Of a DNA stretch of 64,000 nucleotides, positions 1-12,793 are shown one piece after another. The notes below the pieces were generated by a model that was not told the origin of the DNA, did no database searches, and saw nothing but the letters and a program-made list of their open reading frames with translations. The translations under genes and the position numbers were made by a program. The stretch's first letter is position 1, and every line of letters starts with the position of its first letter. This DNA is from Cucumis sativus (lineage: Eukaryota > Streptophyta > Magnoliopsida > Cucurbitales > Cucurbitaceae): assembly GCF_000004075.3 (NCBI RefSeq), contig NC_026660.2:29763498-29827497 (forward strand). The letters run 5' to 3'.

Positions 1-831
1 CCCAAAAAAAGGATTCATAATCTCCATAGGAGAAATGTACGAGCTCAACCCAGTCAGATTGCTGGACCACTTGTTTTCGACTTTTGACTAAAGCGAAAAG
101 TCGGAAAATCTAGAAGTGAAGGGGGAAAAAAAAAGCAATAAAGTAGAAAGGCAAGAAACCCAACCCAATAAAATTCCTTCACTAAAGCTTGACAATGAAT
201 TCTCAAAAACAGTTCAATCCAAAACTAGAACTAAGGGCCTCTCCACGTTTGATATATGGCGTCAAAATGTAAAAAAAGAAACCCCATTTTTTCCCCAACT
301 CTGTCTGCCCAACAGGTGTTTGTGATTATGACACACAGCCAACTCCCGAATTCTTCTATGTGCTGTGAATTAGAGGCTATAAGGTGTAGGATGAAATAAA
401 AAAAAAAAGAAAGAAAAAGAAAGAAAGAAAGAAATGGGTTTCTTTTCTTTTTCTTTTTTCCTTTATGTTTTTTTAGCCTCATGTTTGTTCTTTTGTTTCT
501 GTTTTTCTTATTAATTCCTTATGAGAGATTGAGAACCATCCACAAAAGTGATAAAAAAAAGTGGGCAAGTGGTCACAGGATTAATGGCGGGTTTTTCTTT
601 TGAAAAAAACAGCAAAAAGACCAATATGAAACCCACGTTCCTACTTAACAGCTTAACTGTCTCAATAACTGCTACTGCTCTCTACCATTATCTTCTATGA
701 ATCACTTTCTTCTTTCATGTTCCACTATCCCATATACTTTTCTAACGTAAGAAACTTCTGTTTTTTTTTTCTTCTTTTTGGTTCTTTTTGTATCAATTCA
801 ACTTAAATCCCCTTCTTCCTCCGCTGAAATT
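1..831. other. Left-edge non-coding region, upstream of OFP
   Basis: No gene is supported here. The stretch is AT-rich with homopurine and homopyrimidine patches (A/G-rich near 400-432, T-rich near 435-475 and 760-780). Short open frames exist on both strands but show no recognisable protein and overlap low-complexity sequence. The last few hundred bases are presumably promoter and 5' leader of the OFP gene that starts at 832. Confidence 0.5.
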
Positions 832-2238
832 ATGAAATGGGGTAGGAGGAAACCGCATAATCCTTCTTCTTCTTCTTCCACTTCTTCTTCTTCCTCCTCT
901 AGGCCATCTTTCATGTCTAATATCTTGCCTGCTTCTTGGCTTTCAAAGCTCAAGCAAAAGAAAAGTAACCAAGAAGCTAGACCCAGAAAAGTTAAGGGAA
1001 CAGAGAAACGGAGTTCTCCTTGCATTCAATCGCCTGATTTTGCTAATGTGACTCCCTCCCCTGGTCAAGTGAATGGTAATCGTAATCGTCTATGTACCGG
1101 TGATAATGGTGAATTTTGGAAGCTGCCCTTTGGAGGAGAAGATATTGATGTGAAGAAGAGTAGTGAGATTTTGAGGTCAGTGTGGTACAACTCAGAGAAT
1201 GAGCATGATCTTCCACGTACAAGTTGTAGAAGTTGCAGAACTAAATATACAGAATTTGAGGGAAATGAAGAGATTCAGAATTTGGACGACATGGTTTCGA
1301 GGATGACAAGGAGAAGAAGAAGGAGGAGAGAAGCTCCAATCCAAGTGAAGCTTTTGAGAAGAGAGAGTGAAACTGAATCAACAACTCCAAGGAGCAAATA
1401 TAGAGAAAATGGGAACTTCGGGAATTTCGGTAAAAAAGGGGTGGAGAAGAAGGGATTTAAACCAGAGAGGGAAACAGATAAAGGGAAGGAGATCAGAGCA
1501 AGAAGATTAGTGGGGAAGAAAATGCTGGGGGTTGAAGAAGAGTCTGGAGTTAGGAAGAATGAGAGAGATAAAACCAAATTGACAAATTCAAGGAAGCATA
1601 GGTATGTCCCTTCCACCATGTCCAAAAGTTCCAATTTAGGAACTATAGAAGAAAACTGTGTATTTTCTTCTATGAAGGCAGAGGAAAGCGATGGACATGA
1701 TACTTTGGGCATTGAAATTGATTCAGACTGGGAACGAATGAAGGAATTGAAGATCGAAGAATTGAAGTTAAGATATGAAAAGCAAAGACAACCACTCTAC
1801 ATAAGGAAGGACTCAAATGAGAAGAATCCAAAAGGAAGAAGAAAAATCAGAGTTTATTCTCCTAGAACAGCCAATAAAATCGAGATCTGCAAGATTAAAG
1901 CATTGGAGGATATGAAGAAAGCTAAGTTAAAGATGAAGAAGAAGGTAAAAGAAAGCACGGTGGAGGACGATACAGACTTGGAGAGCTTTGCGGTTGTGAA
2001 ATCTTCCTTCGACCCACAACAGGACTTCAGAGACTCAATGGTTGAGATGATCATGGAGAGAAGAATCAGTAAAGCAGAAGAGCTTGAAGAACTGTTGGCT
2101 TGTTATCTCACATTGAATTCCGATCAATACCATGATCTCATCATCAAAGTATTTAGGCAAGTGTGGTTTGATCTGAATCAGGCTGCTTTAGAATCAGAAT
2201 TACACAAGCAATTCCCTTGTAATGAACAACTTGTTTAG
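832..2238 (+). CDS. OFP5: OVATE family protein (OFP5-like transcriptional repressor)
   Basis: Single-exon gene encoding 468 aa. The first ATG in frame is at 832 and gives an N-terminus [10 protein letters not shown] followed by a serine run coded by TTC/TCT repeats; the open frame extends further upstream only without an ATG. The middle is very basic, with an RRRRRR cluster near residue 165, and low in complexity. The C-terminal 70 or so residues match the OVATE domain: [20 protein letters not shown], then [22 protein letters not shown]. Members are plant nuclear proteins that repress transcription and work with TALE homeodomain proteins and TONNEAU/TRM partners to set organ shape. The long basic N-terminus fits the OFP1/5 type rather than the short OFPs. 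The intronless structure is usual for the family. I am sure of the family and fairly sure of the OFP5-like assignment, which gene order also supports. Confidence 0.92.
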   Translation: MKWGRRKPHNPSSSSSTSSSSSSRPSFMSNILPASWLSKLKQKKSNQEARPRKVKGTEKRSSPCIQSPDFANVTPSPGQVNGNRNRLCTGDNGEFWKLPFGGEDIDVKKSSEILRSVWYNSENEHDLPRTSCRSCRTKYTEFEGNEEIQNLDDMVSRMTRRRRRRREAPIQVKLLRRESETESTTPRSKYRENGNFGNFGKKGVEKKGFKPERETDKGKEIRARRLVGKKMLGVEEESGVRKNERDKTKLTNSRKHRYVPSTMSKSSNLGTIEENCVFSSMKAEESDGHDTLGIEIDSDWERMKELKIEELKLRYEKQRQPLYIRKDSNEKNPKGRRKIRVYSPRTANKIEICKIKALEDMKKAKLKMKKKVKESTVEDDTDLESFAVVKSSFDPQQDFRDSMVEMIMERRISKAEELEELLACYLTLNSDQYHDLIIKVFRQVWFDLNQAALESELHKQFPCNEQLV

Positions 2239-5200
2239 TTTAGCTAATAATAACAGACAAATGTAGTAGCAATCTTATCTGTTGAAAAAATCTCAGTTCA
2301 TAAACATTGCAGGCCTTGTTCCTTTTCTCATAAACTTCCAGGAAATGTAATATTAAATTATTGTTTTTCTTTTACAACTCTCAATACTCATTTTCTTCAT
2401 TTCCTGCCTGATTATATTACCAAGTCCCGAAAGTATTTTGTTACTCAAGAATTTGGTCCTCTTGTGCCATTGAGATGATTGAGATATGAACTATGAAGTG
2501 TAAGTGAACAGTCATACTCAGTTAATGCTGTACTATACCAAAGTGAACCCTCCAAAGGCAAGAATCTCTAATATCATAGTCAAAACTCTTAAACTCTTAA
2601 ACCCTTTTTCCATTTCCTTGAGAAGCAAGCATCTTGTGGTTGAAATTGAAGAAAAGAAAACTAACTCAAAAGTTCAAACCCATTATAGAAAATTCCATTT
2701 TGGGTCCTAGTGAATAGAGAACCTGTGGGTAAACAGTGTGTCATATTTAAAAACAAGGCAATGGCAGTGATGGATGTAGAAACTGGAAGCCAAGTTGAGG
2801 ATTTGGGTGGCTGAGTTGCCAAAACGTTAAAAGATTGCTGCTAGAGAGAGTAAAGGACAATAAATTGAAGCAAATGGAAGCATGGTACAAATAATGACCA
2901 TGAAAGTTGAGTAAAACTTGAACATTGCTCCAATAATTGTCATAAATAAACGACTTTGTTGGGAAAATAAACACAACAATTAATGTATTGCTGCGGCGGA
3001 TGTGGCTGTTCAGTTCCTTACTGCTTCACTCTCTTCAGACAATTATACGAAAAATAAACAAATTTGGTAAACATAAAACCAAAAAAAAAAAGGAGGAAAC
3101 ATATTGTGGACAAAAAATAGGTAAATACAAGAAAGTTGATTAGATGGATTGGATTGGACCAATATTCATCTTATCACTACAATAATATTTTGTTTTTTTT
3201 TTAACGTCAAATAATTTTTTTTATTGAAAGGACAGAATAATTAATGTCAAATCTAACTATATAAAAGGATAGTTTATCTGTTATGCGTTGGATTAATTAT
3301 AGTAGTCCACACAATTAGGTTTTGGTTACTGCAGAATTCAGTATAGATATTCTCATCTTGGTTAGATTAATTATAATCAATTCATACGTTTTTTTGTTTT
3401 GCTAATTGTAGAAAACTTGGAAATGAAAATCTCTCAAAAAAAGGGAGGGAATTTTACTTTAGGAAAGTTTGCAATTGAACCAAATTTTTGTATGAATCCT
3501 TTAGCCTTATTCAATTTAAGTTGTGTACTTCCAAATGCTTTATACATACGTAAAACTCTATTTCCATCATTATTATTAAATACAAATTTTACATGTAAAC
3601 TTCGCTTTTCTGTGAAAAAAAAAAATCACAGCAAATTTGAACAATAGTAACATTTCAATTTGGCAAATCATCCTCTGACTCCCACATTAAGAAAGCTGAG
3701 AAAAGTTTCAATGTACTTTAAGAAGTTTCAATGTACTTTAAGGAGAGGAGTAATAGAGTTTTCAAAATTTCTAGTATTCAAAATACTTCAGAGTTCTAAA
3801 CAAAGAAATACTAAAGTTTAGAATGCCAAGAATAAAGAACCCTAAATTGATACATCACATGGAAATACAGAATAGTCTCTCAAATTTTCACTCTACAAAC
3901 AGGACCAGCACTTCTTTTAAAGGATATATAACTGCAAACTTGCTGTTTCTTATCTAAAAATATGTATGATCAAACTAGCTTCAATGGCGGGCTTAACCTA
4001 AATCAAGGCTGAGATTCATATCCCGACAGAAAAATGGAATAACAGATACATAAAAAGAATTAACAAATTTAAATGGTCAAAAACAGGTTCTATCTTCCAT
4101 TGCCTGTGTTTCACTAGAGGGTAAACACTCCAAAATCCAGTATTACCATTTAGACAAATGATTCCGTAGCTTTAGGATCATTAACGATTTCTACCACTTT
4201 GATTCTTCTCGAAGATATTTGTGTTCATGATAGAATAGCAACTTCCTGATGAATGGGTCTATCCAAGATGGCAGCTGCAGCTTGTGACACTACTCGAGTT
4301 TCACTCCGCACGCAAAATTATCTTTAGTCAGGACCATGATTCTGTATGTATCAGGAGTCATGATATTTCCTTAGCTAAGTCTCAGCCAGTTATTTAATTT
4401 GCCACAAAGTCAGTGTTTTAGCATTGGGATCTGAAGACCACACCTGCGATAATCAGGGAAACAAAATCTAATCTTGCATCTTTGTAGTTGAAACCACAAT
4501 AGATTGCATTTGAATCTGTTACCACAGTCCATACAATTCAAACCATCAATAACATCCATGATAAAAGAATTTGAACTGTAGAGACCTATTTTGTGAAATA
4601 GAAGGAAAAGGTTCATATAGGATAAGTCAAACTGATGTAAAATAGATAAATCCACAATAACAACCTCTATACATCATATCCTTTCAGTTCCAGCACCAAT
4701 ATGAAACAGCATAATGTAGAATGAAATCAAGTTGTGAGGAAAATTCTTGTTAGGGGAGATAATGCGAGTTGACAGCATTACCTGTCTGGCTGTCAAAGGC
4801 AGCAAACAAAACTTTAACACACTGTCAAGTATATGGCCATGCATCAAGCTTTACATTGGTTTTCGAAGAAACATAAACAAATTTTACAAGCAGTAAATTA
4901 GGAACAAAGATGCAAGCCATGCCCTCTCAATACAACATAAGAGTATCATGTTTTAGCACGTATGATGTAAAAACCTAGCATTATTAAGTAATAACAGATT
5001 TCTGAAAAGAAAATTGGACTGCAAAAGACAAAAGACAGCAACAAGCTAAAACTAACCTTCCTGAGCTATGTGAATAATCACACGTGACTATCGTTCAAAT
5101 AGCTTTAACTAATATTATGATATTATCCTTCCAAACGCTGACTAGAGTCTGAAAATAGCAACAAGTCATCCAAAAATTATTCAATATTCACCGCCACCCT

Positions 5201-5750
5201 ATATCAAACGGTTGAAGCCAACATCCTCATGATCAAAACAAAAACTATCATCTGCCACGTTAGGAACATTTTCATTTAATCATTTCTTATGACAATTTTT
5301 TTTTACAAATAAATTATCATGGGAAATTATTATAAAATGATAATAAGCTTATTGCAATGAACTAAGAGGAGAAAAAGAAAAATTGCAAGTATATAGTACA
5401 AACACTTGAAAGTTGGATAGGGAGCTTCCACATGGACATTTCTTTCACTTATCTATCTGATGCATCGTGCCTGTTCTATTGTAGATATCATATAACCTCA
5501 CATTCGGGGTATGTAAAAGAGAGAATTAGACATAAGCTATTGTATAGTCGGCTAATATTCACAATCAAATGGTGCAAAAGAAAGGACCTTTACGAGCCAG
5601 AAATCCCTACAACCATGGTTATAGGAAAGTCGCGGAAACTGATCTCTATATAACTGCACAACATATCAACAATCTATCGATTTCATTAGTACCTAAATTT
5701 ATTACACATGGGCAACAAAGCATCATCACTTAAAAAAAGATAAAAGAATT
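2239..5750. other. 3.5 kb intergenic region between OFP and HSFA4
   Basis: No gene I can identify. It must hold the 3' ends of both flanking genes, which converge here. Contents: poly-A/T tracts (3080-3091, 3188-3202, 5288-5303), a perfect tandem duplication at 3703-3742, and a stretch at about 3,850-5,650 that is less AT-rich than the rest and could be transcribed, perhaps an extended 3' untranslated region of the HSF gene or a non-coding RNA. Short open frames on both strands resemble nothing I know. Confidence 0.4.
3703..3742. repeat. Perfect tandem duplication of a 20 bp unit
   Basis: The 20 bp unit starting AAGTTTCAATG occurs twice in direct succession (3703-3722 and 3723-3742) without a mismatch, so the duplication is recent. 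It lies in intergenic DNA, and no function is evident. Confidence 0.9.
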
Positions 5751-7067
5751 TCATGTTTTCTCAGTTGGAGTAAGGTGTTCCATCTGTTCTGCAAGGTTAT
5801 TTATCTTGTTCCCTGTCCACCAAAGTTTTCCAAAGCCTCTGGACTTAGTCTCATTCTTTCTGCCATTATCAGAATCCTTTCCTTCTGATGCAACTTTTGG
5901 AAGATCGGATGAACCAGGATTCTCAGTCAAGAACTGTTCCCAAAACACATCATTTGCCCCATTACGTGCACTTGCAGTAGTTTCATCAGCTTCTTTTCTT
6001 GATGCAATGGAATCAGAAGCAATACTTCCAACAGGTTCTGAATTCATGTCAATAACATGGGACTTGGACTGATGACTCCTATCGAGTTGTACAAAAGGAG
6101 TTGATGGGCTTTGAATGTCTCTTTTGGTTTGATTGAACTTCATGTTAGGTAAAAAGATAGTATGATCAACATCGTGAATGGTTCTCTCCCAAAATGTTAG
6201 GGATGAATCTAACTGGTCAAGGTGCTCCATGTTTAAGTCTGAGGTTGAAGAATAATCTATTTGCTGTTTTGACATTGAATGGGAGTGCTCTTCTAGATCA
6301 TCCTCAGCACTGGATTCATTGTAATAGTAGGTGACTGTTGTCAACCTCCTCTTTCTATCATGAGAATTTGGTTCTGGCACAAAATAAATCGTCAATTCTG
6401 GTTTCTGCAAAACACGAGCAACATGAGAAAGCAATATTTGCTGCTGTTGCTGCATATTTTCAAACCGCTCCTTCATTAACCGCATTTGCAACTGAAAATC
6501 ACGATGCTCTTGTTCATGTCTCTGCGACTCAAGAAGAAGCTTTTCATTAGTTTGCTTACGCCTCTCAATCTCTTCCTTGAATCTCTTCCTCTCAAGATCC
6601 AACAATGGAGATGGAAATCCTTGTCCTTGAACATTCTGCAACGAATGACTATGAACCGGTTTCCTTCTGTGGATGTTCCGCAAAAGATCTGGCCGACCCT
6701 TTTCAAAATCCTCATTGGCAAATTCCCATTTCTCTGGATCCACTTTCCTGAAACCCTATTCAAATCAATAACTAATCAATCAAAGAAATCTGAAACAGAT
6801 TGCTTATCAGTAAAATGAACTGCACACAGCTAGACTTAAGTACTAACTTACATATGTATTAAGCTGTCTGATGAAGCTTGAGAAATTATTATGCTTGAAG
6901 AATCTGGGCAGCAGTTCGCACGAAAACTCCAATGGGTTCCACACAATAAAACTCCTATTACCTGAAGTCCAGGATACAATTGGGTCCGTGGAAGGATCAT
7001 TGACCATCTCGTAAGTCTTTGTCAGGAAAGGAGGCAACGTATTCGAACTGCCCTGCGATTCGTCCAT
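5751..7067 (-). CDS. HSFA4A: Heat stress transcription factor, class A4
   Basis: Two exons on the minus strand: 7067-6852 (72 codons) and 6755-5751, phase 0, donor GTAAGT, giving 406 aa. The start [15 protein letters not shown] is typical of the class. The DNA-binding domain spans residues 12-105 and is split by the intron conserved in all plant HSFs (after QLNTY, before [10 protein letters not shown]). A heptad-rich HR-A/B oligomerisation region follows at about 124-190, with the long insert of class A. A basic signal DRKRR lies near 205. Two aromatic/acidic AHA activation motifs are visible: [11 protein letters not shown] near 258 and [12 protein letters not shown] near 341. A leucine-rich export signal ([11 protein letters not shown]) is near the C-terminus. 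Such factors trimerise and activate heat and oxidative-stress genes from nGAAn elements. AHA placement and sequence fit HSFA4 rather than A5. Confidence 0.93.
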
Positions 7068-7355
7068 CGTCCTAAATCTCAAAACCCCCAATCCCAAACC
7101 ATAAAGTACAAAATTCAAACCCCAGAAAGAACCCACAAGGGAGAAAAAAAATGAACACAAAATTCAGAACCGAAAGCTCAATTCTGGGCCTCAGCTTTCA
7201 GAGGGTTGATTGAACGTAAAGAAAACTGTATACATCCTCCAAGCAAAATAAAAAACCTCAGAGGGTTTTCCGAATTGAAATGACATCGACGTTAGTCGCA
7301 AGTATTGGAGGTTAAGAAACCCTAATACAAACCCTCGAATCTCCCGCAAGGTTTC

Positions 7356-7380
7356 GAAATTTCAACAAAACAGAAACTTC
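7356..7380. promoter_or_regulatory. Candidate heat shock elements upstream of HSFA4
   Basis: Two GAAnnTTC units, GAAATTTC (7356-7363) and GAAACTTC (7373-7380), lie about 290-315 bp upstream of the HSFA4 start codon on its 5' side. Heat shock factors bind inverted nGAAn units; functional elements usually have three or more, so each of these is a half-strength match. Autoregulation is an inference. Confidence 0.3.
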
Positions 7381-8880
7381 CATGAAAGTTAAATGTTGGT
7401 GCAGTCAACTGTAGAAGAAAATAAGAGGGTCCATGAAAACCAAATAATTGGGGAAGACAAAAATCAAAGGCCCATAGTTGCAGTATGATCAAAGCTGGCG
7501 TAGTGGTTAGAAAGAGAAGTGGTCAGCGGAAGAAAAAGAGGATTACCAAATGTCGCGGTTCCACTCTCCATAACCATAATCGGCCAGCTCCTAAATTAAC
7601 AGACAAATTAGGAGTCCTCTCCCTCTGTTTTTCATAATGAGAAGAGAAGAAATCATATCAGAAACAATCCTCCCCAAAAAGCCAAATTCCTTTTTTCCTG
7701 GGGATAACGCGATTGGTATGACAATCAATCACCCTTTCTTTTCTTTTCTTTTCTTCTCTTTTTCACCAAATAGCTTTAATGATAAACACTTTTATATTAA
7801 AACCCATCCTAAATATATATTAACAGTTGTAATCACACTAAAATTATAAACTACGTCCTTAATTTTAACTTTTCATCAATTTAATAAAAGCATTCATTAA
7901 TGTCAATTATGCTAATTGGAACTTCATTTGTAAGTTTAATGCTCTACAAATTCTTATTTATATGCTATAAATATTAGGTTGTATATAATTATCTCCCGTT
8001 TTCACATTTGTTTTAAAAATAATAAAACTCCGACCTATAAAAGATGTAAAGTTCAATCGAAAAAAAATGTATAACTACAAGCTATAATTTAGCTTAAAAT
8101 AGATTTAAAAGGTTGAGATTGATTTAATTTTTGAAGTATTTAGTTATAGAAAATGTAGTAATTTGAATTTGGAAGTAAAAAAGCGTACTATACTATTGGG
8201 TAGCGGAAGTGGCGAAGAAGTTGAAATTTTAACGGCCGTTTGATGATTGCATTGTAACTCCGTTTTTCTTTTCGTCGCCAATACAATTTTGGCATATTCT
8301 TAAATTTATTTATTATTATTTTTTTAAAAAAAAAAAGAACTTGAATTTGATTTTTATTAATTGCATAAAAAAATAATAGTAGTAATAATGAAAAATAATA
8401 TTACAGTAATCAAACAAAATAGCCAACCTAAGGATACATTGATTGATTAAGGCTTTTAATTAAAAGATTCAAAGCTTTCACATACAAATAAAAAATAATA
8501 TTATTAACTAATAATTAAAAAATTACAAGACTTCAGAAACATAAATTATAGAGATGAGGGGTAGAACCTCTGTATTGATTTATTGTATAGCTTTGAAATT
8601 GTGTAATGTAAATGTTAAAAATTAAATGGAATCAATGTTAATAAAACTTGCACAAAATGATCGGTACATATTCATCATCATCAAGAAACCCAAAGCAAAT
8701 ACAATTAACTGTTAATTGTTAATTGTGTTACTATGGATTGAATTTGAATTACACAAAGAGGAAAGAAAAAGGAGTTCCTTTTTTTTCATTTGAAATTGAA
8801 CACTCACTGTTCAACATTTGATTATAATCATATAATAGCATTTCAATCAACACACAAACAAACAAACAAACTCACCGATT
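7381..8880. other. Intergenic region between HSFA4 and the HAD phosphatase
   Basis: It contains the distal promoter of HSFA4 and the 3' flank of the phosphatase gene. It is very AT-rich from about 7,740 on, with poly-A/T and ATT runs (8310-8400). No gene, RNA or intact mobile element recognised. Confidence 0.45.
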
Positions 8881-9705
8881 TCAAACTTCTTCTCTACTCA
8901 GATACTGCTTTACGGCATCTCTCATATCATCGTAACAATCACATACCTCAAAGAACCTTACCAATTTCCGAAGCTCCGTATCCGCCGGATCATCCACGAA
9001 CGACGTAATCGGAATCGCATTTTCCGGTTGATAAACGTAAGCATTTGGGTTATCATCCACAATCACTACTCTTCTCAAGTCCCTCCCGATTTCAGACAAA
9101 TCCTTCACATATTTCCCGTCCACCTCCTTACAAGAATCGCGATACAATCTGTGCGAAATCACCGATTTCTTGTCCAAATGGTTCAACACAAGCGACGCAT
9201 ATTCCTTCAATCCCGCTGTGAACACCACTATTTCGTATTTATCCGCTAGGGCTTCAAGAAATTGATCCACACCAGGGCGTTTGAGCACGTAGAAGTTGAG
9301 TACTTCGCCGTCGATCCTCGGCCTAACTACGAAATCGAACTTCGCTGGCGGTGGGTCCAGTTTGGAATGGACCAAAGTCTCGTCTAGGTCGAGGAGAACG
9401 GTCCGCTTGGCCGGGTAAATGAGAGGAGGGAGTAGGCGGTTGTCGAAGACTAGGGTTCGGACAATGTCGGGTTCAGACTCAGAGGAGGAAGAGTTGGTTT
9501 TCCTCAACGATTTGTAGCCTTTGTGACGGTTGGGAGTGCTGATACGGGCCAACTTGGAAAAGATCTTGAGAAGACGGCGGTGGCAGGTGTAGAGAGAGCG
9601 GTTAATGGTGGCAACGACAGCGGAGGGGGCATTCTTGATTGGAGACTTGCGGCGGTGGCGGCGGAAGGGGTTGGTAGGGGACCTTTTGATGATCTTGGAG
9701 ACCAT
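8881..9705 (-). CDS. CTD small phosphatase-like HAD phosphatase (SCP/NIF domain)
   Basis: Single exon, 274 aa, start ATG at 9705. A basic N-terminus of about 70 residues (KRSP, RRHRRKSP) and a serine-rich linker precede an FCP1/SCP-type catalytic domain. The HAD signature DLDETLVHSK holds the nucleophile Asp106 and Asp108; KRPG at about 166 and VVIVDDNPNAYVYQPENAI near 212-230 give the remaining phosphate-binding and Mg-binding residues (VDDNP). Members dephosphorylate serine or threonine in proteins, classically the RNA polymerase II C-terminal repeat, but the plant substrate of this clade is not established. Length fits the plant HAD proteins of the At1g29770/At1g29780 group (identifiers from memory). 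No BRCT domain is present, so it is not a CPL-type phosphatase. Local GC is higher than in the flanks, as expected of an intronless coding region. Confidence 0.9.
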   Translation of the reverse strand: MVSKIIKRSPTNPFRRHRRKSPIKNAPSAVVATINRSLYTCHRRLLKIFSKLARISTPNRHKGYKSLRKTNSSSSESEPDIVRTLVFDNRLLPPLIYPAKRTVLLDLDETLVHSKLDPPPAKFDFVVRPRIDGEVLNFYVLKRPGVDQFLEALADKYEIVVFTAGLKEYASLVLNHLDKKSVISHRLYRDSCKEVDGKYVKDLSEIGRDLRRVVIVDDNPNAYVYQPENAIPITSFVDDPADTELRKLVRFFEVCDCYDDMRDAVKQYLSREEV

Positions 9706-10955
9706 TGTTGAAATGATGAAGAAAGGAGGGAAGTTGGAGGAAGAGAATTTGAAGAGACGGAGGAAGAAGTAGGGTAGGGAAGGGATGGCCTTGGCGTTAG
9801 GTTCGGTGTAACGGTCGACTGCTTACATTAACATTTACATTTCTTTTTCCTTTTAAAGTTTAAAATTCGTTCTTTTTATTTAATTTGAATAACTTAAAAC
9901 AAAAATTGTGACCGTTAGTATAAAACCAGCTTAGTTATGAATGACAACCAAAGCAACAAAAAGCGTCGCTGCCTCTACTCACTGCTTTCTTCCTTTTCTG
10001 CCTTTCCTATCTTTTCTTTCTTCTTTCCTCTTCTTTTTTTCTTCTTCTTTAATTTCTTTATGGTTATGTTTAAGATAGTACTTTAGTAATGCTATTTTTA
10101 GTCTCAATTTCTTTCTATCAAGTTAACAATAATATATCACATCAGTTTCATTTCTAACTTACGGGATTTTGTTTGTTCATTTAGCTCCATAATTGGTTTT
10201 TGTACTTTCAATGTCTTTCATTAATTTATTTCCTTTACCCCGTGGGAGTTTCTAATAGCATGCATATTCATTGTATTATTTGATAATATGTTTCTTATTT
10301 GCATCCAACACAACATTCGAACTTTACAAACTTATTAATAAAAAATGTTAAATACCATGAAGTTGTTTAATAAGTAAGTTGTCACACAAACTTAAAAGTA
10401 AATAATTTGTTAGATGTTAAATAGTTAACCTTATATTTATTTAAGATTTTTCGTTGAACTGCTTATTGCCTCGTAAGTCATGATCATACATTCAATAAAT
10501 TTCAAATAGTATATCTTAAATTTGAATCTTTATTTCTATTTAAAAGGGAATACAGAAAAGTTAAATTCGAAGTAATCAGTGTTTTAAAATTAACAAATGA
10601 AGGTGGGGAAAGAAGTCTTTCCGGCCATTCAAGAACTCAAAGCTTATTCACTGTTAACGATTTGATTGGAGGAAAATGATCCCGAAAATCTCTATGGTTT
10701 GTGGGAGCATCATTCAATCAACAAATTAACTAATGAAAACTTCCATTTCTTAATTATTTCAGTCCATACAAATACGAGACCAACAGCTATTATACGTAAT
10801 TATAACCTTACATAACCTGAACATGGGAAAATGAATCGTACACTTCCTGCCCATCCAAACATATCATTGGTTCATAAAGAAGAAATTCATTAACACTATA
10901 ATGACTAATCATTCGCAATCTTAACTACAACTTAAATTACTTAATGATAACAATC
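9706..10955. other. Intergenic region between phosphatase promoter and SF3b5 3' end
   Basis: The promoter and leader of the minus-strand phosphatase gene occupy the left part, and the 3' flank of SF3b5 the right part. A pyrimidine-rich tract lies at about 9,985-10,060. No gene, RNA gene or mobile element recognised. Confidence 0.4.
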
Positions 10956-12456
10956 TCAATCATCTTCTCTTTCTGGAGGAAGGCCGCAGGGTAGTAACAT
11001 TTTCTGCAAAAAGGGAACGGAAAACAAACCATTTTATATTTTTGAGTTATGTCCAAAATGGCATCCTATGAGAAAATATGATGAAATTTTGCTGGGTATA
11101 ACCCCACATTTCAAAACTGAAAAGCAATACATACGCACACACTGAATGCACTTAAAATCATTCACGTTGAATGTTCAAATGATGGTTTATACATATACAT
11201 GGGATGAAAAAGAAAAGGCAGAAATGTATCAAGAGAACAATTACCAAGGAATCATATAAAAATAGGACTTGAAAGTCATGTTCATGGGAGAAAGGCAAGT
11301 TAAGGTAGTGCAGCAGACGGTATTGATCATTACATTCAGAGGTACAGATTAACTACAACTATAGGAAGATATACGCTAGAAAGGTACAAAAACAAATCTA
11401 AGATAATTTTCTACCCAATGAAGAATTTCAAAAGAAAAAAACTAAGAATGAGAGAAGAGGAAGCTCACTAGGAAAATTATGAATAAGAAAACAAAAAGAA
11501 AAAAATATCAACCTGCATAAAGTTATAGCGTTCCCTCCCAATAGATTCATTTTCTGCTACAGCAAAGTACGCTAGAATGGGGTAATGTCCAACATAAGAT
11601 GCATAGCTATCACGCTGAATGTTCACTGCCCACTCACTGTACACACAAAGATGTGAATTCAGACATGAAAACTAAAACGAAAACCAATAGAAGATCAAGA
11701 CTCGGAAGGAATGGAAAACTAACAATCTGTTTAAGTCGGCATGCCCGGTTCCCACATATTTAGCCTGAAGGTGCTCAAGCTGGGAATTGATGTTAAATCT
11801 ATCACTGGCCTGAATCAAATGTGAGAAACCAACATTAGCGCGTGGTCAAACGAAAGCAAATTTGAGCAATGACAGGAATCCACCATCAATCTCAAATTTC
11901 AAAGATGAATTGTTGATTAAGAGGCTTGACATCCACACACGAGACTAACCAACTGAATCGTAATTAAGAATTTAACATAATATTGTTATAATTCTTGGTT
12001 GCTCCCTTCGTGCAGAGCCCATTTGCAGGCAGCAGCAGAATGATATAACTCGGATTACATAGCAACTGAAAATAAACAAACCCTAAATATACAAATACAT
12101 CTTTTTTTTCCTCCGTGAGCTAAGTGGTGAGTTATTCCCAGTGAATGAAAAATAGAAAAATCCTAATCTCCCACAATTTGAGGATTCAGACTATCACAAC
12201 AGAGGAAGGCCTCCGATCAACAAAACGAAACGGCTGAGTGATACTGACCAACGGGTTACAGGATCAACAAGAAGTGAAGTTATAAACTCATCTCTAAGTG
12301 TTGAATAAGCTGAAATCGAAAAGTACGAAATAAATTGGAATCACTTGCAGGGCTGTTTGGTTACTGCTCAAGTAAAGTGAAACACAACCCAAAATGGGAA
12401 TACAAAAGTATAGAAAACAGTGAATAAGAGGTTGTATGTTTAGTTCGTACCTGCAT
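10956..12456 (-). CDS. SF3B5: Splicing factor 3B subunit 5 (SF3b10)
   Basis: Found by reading spliced short exons on the minus strand; no single long open frame reveals it. Coding exons: 12456-12451 (only Met-Gln), 11809-11724, 11636-11513 and 11003-10956; all boundaries are GT-AG and phases agree, giving 87 aa. Recognisable segments are ASDRFNINSQLEHLQAKYVG, TGHADLNRFEWAVNIQRDSY, then ASYVGHYPILAYFAVAENES, ending in KMLLPCGLPPEREDD. This is the near-invariant 10 kDa subunit of the U2 snRNP SF3b complex, which packs against SF3B1/SF3B3 during branch-point recognition. The length equals that of the family. The initiator exon carries only two codons, which is why gene finders can miss it; the 5' leader may hold another intron near 12,530. 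The PPR gene lies just upstream in the same orientation, as in Arabidopsis (from memory). Confidence 0.95.
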
Positions 12457-12738
12457 GTTCGCTCGCAAATTGCAATAGGCGCGACGAAGCAGAGAAGGCA
12501 GGCGAAGCGAAAGGTCCAGCACAGTCCACTACCTGCAATTTAGGGTTTCAAGAAGAACCCCACCCCTAATAATTTCTTTTAGCAAAACCCCAAAAGCATA
12601 AATGATGAACAAAACTTTGAGAGTCCATATGGTTTCTTGATAACAATCTTATGATTATTTTTTATCGTGTTGATCAAAAAAAAAAAAAAAAAGGACGAAA
12701 TTTATAGGTTTATTTTCAATTTTTTAATATAATATAAT

Positions 12739-12793
<55 letters not shown>

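Noticed and set aside
4360-4830. Possible minus-strand exons (an open stretch ending in LTLWQIK after an AG acceptor at 4443, and a donor CAG|GT at 4781)
   Set aside because: The pieces can be joined in phase, but the product resembles no family I know and no further exons could be traced with confidence. The region may be untranslated or non-coding RNA.
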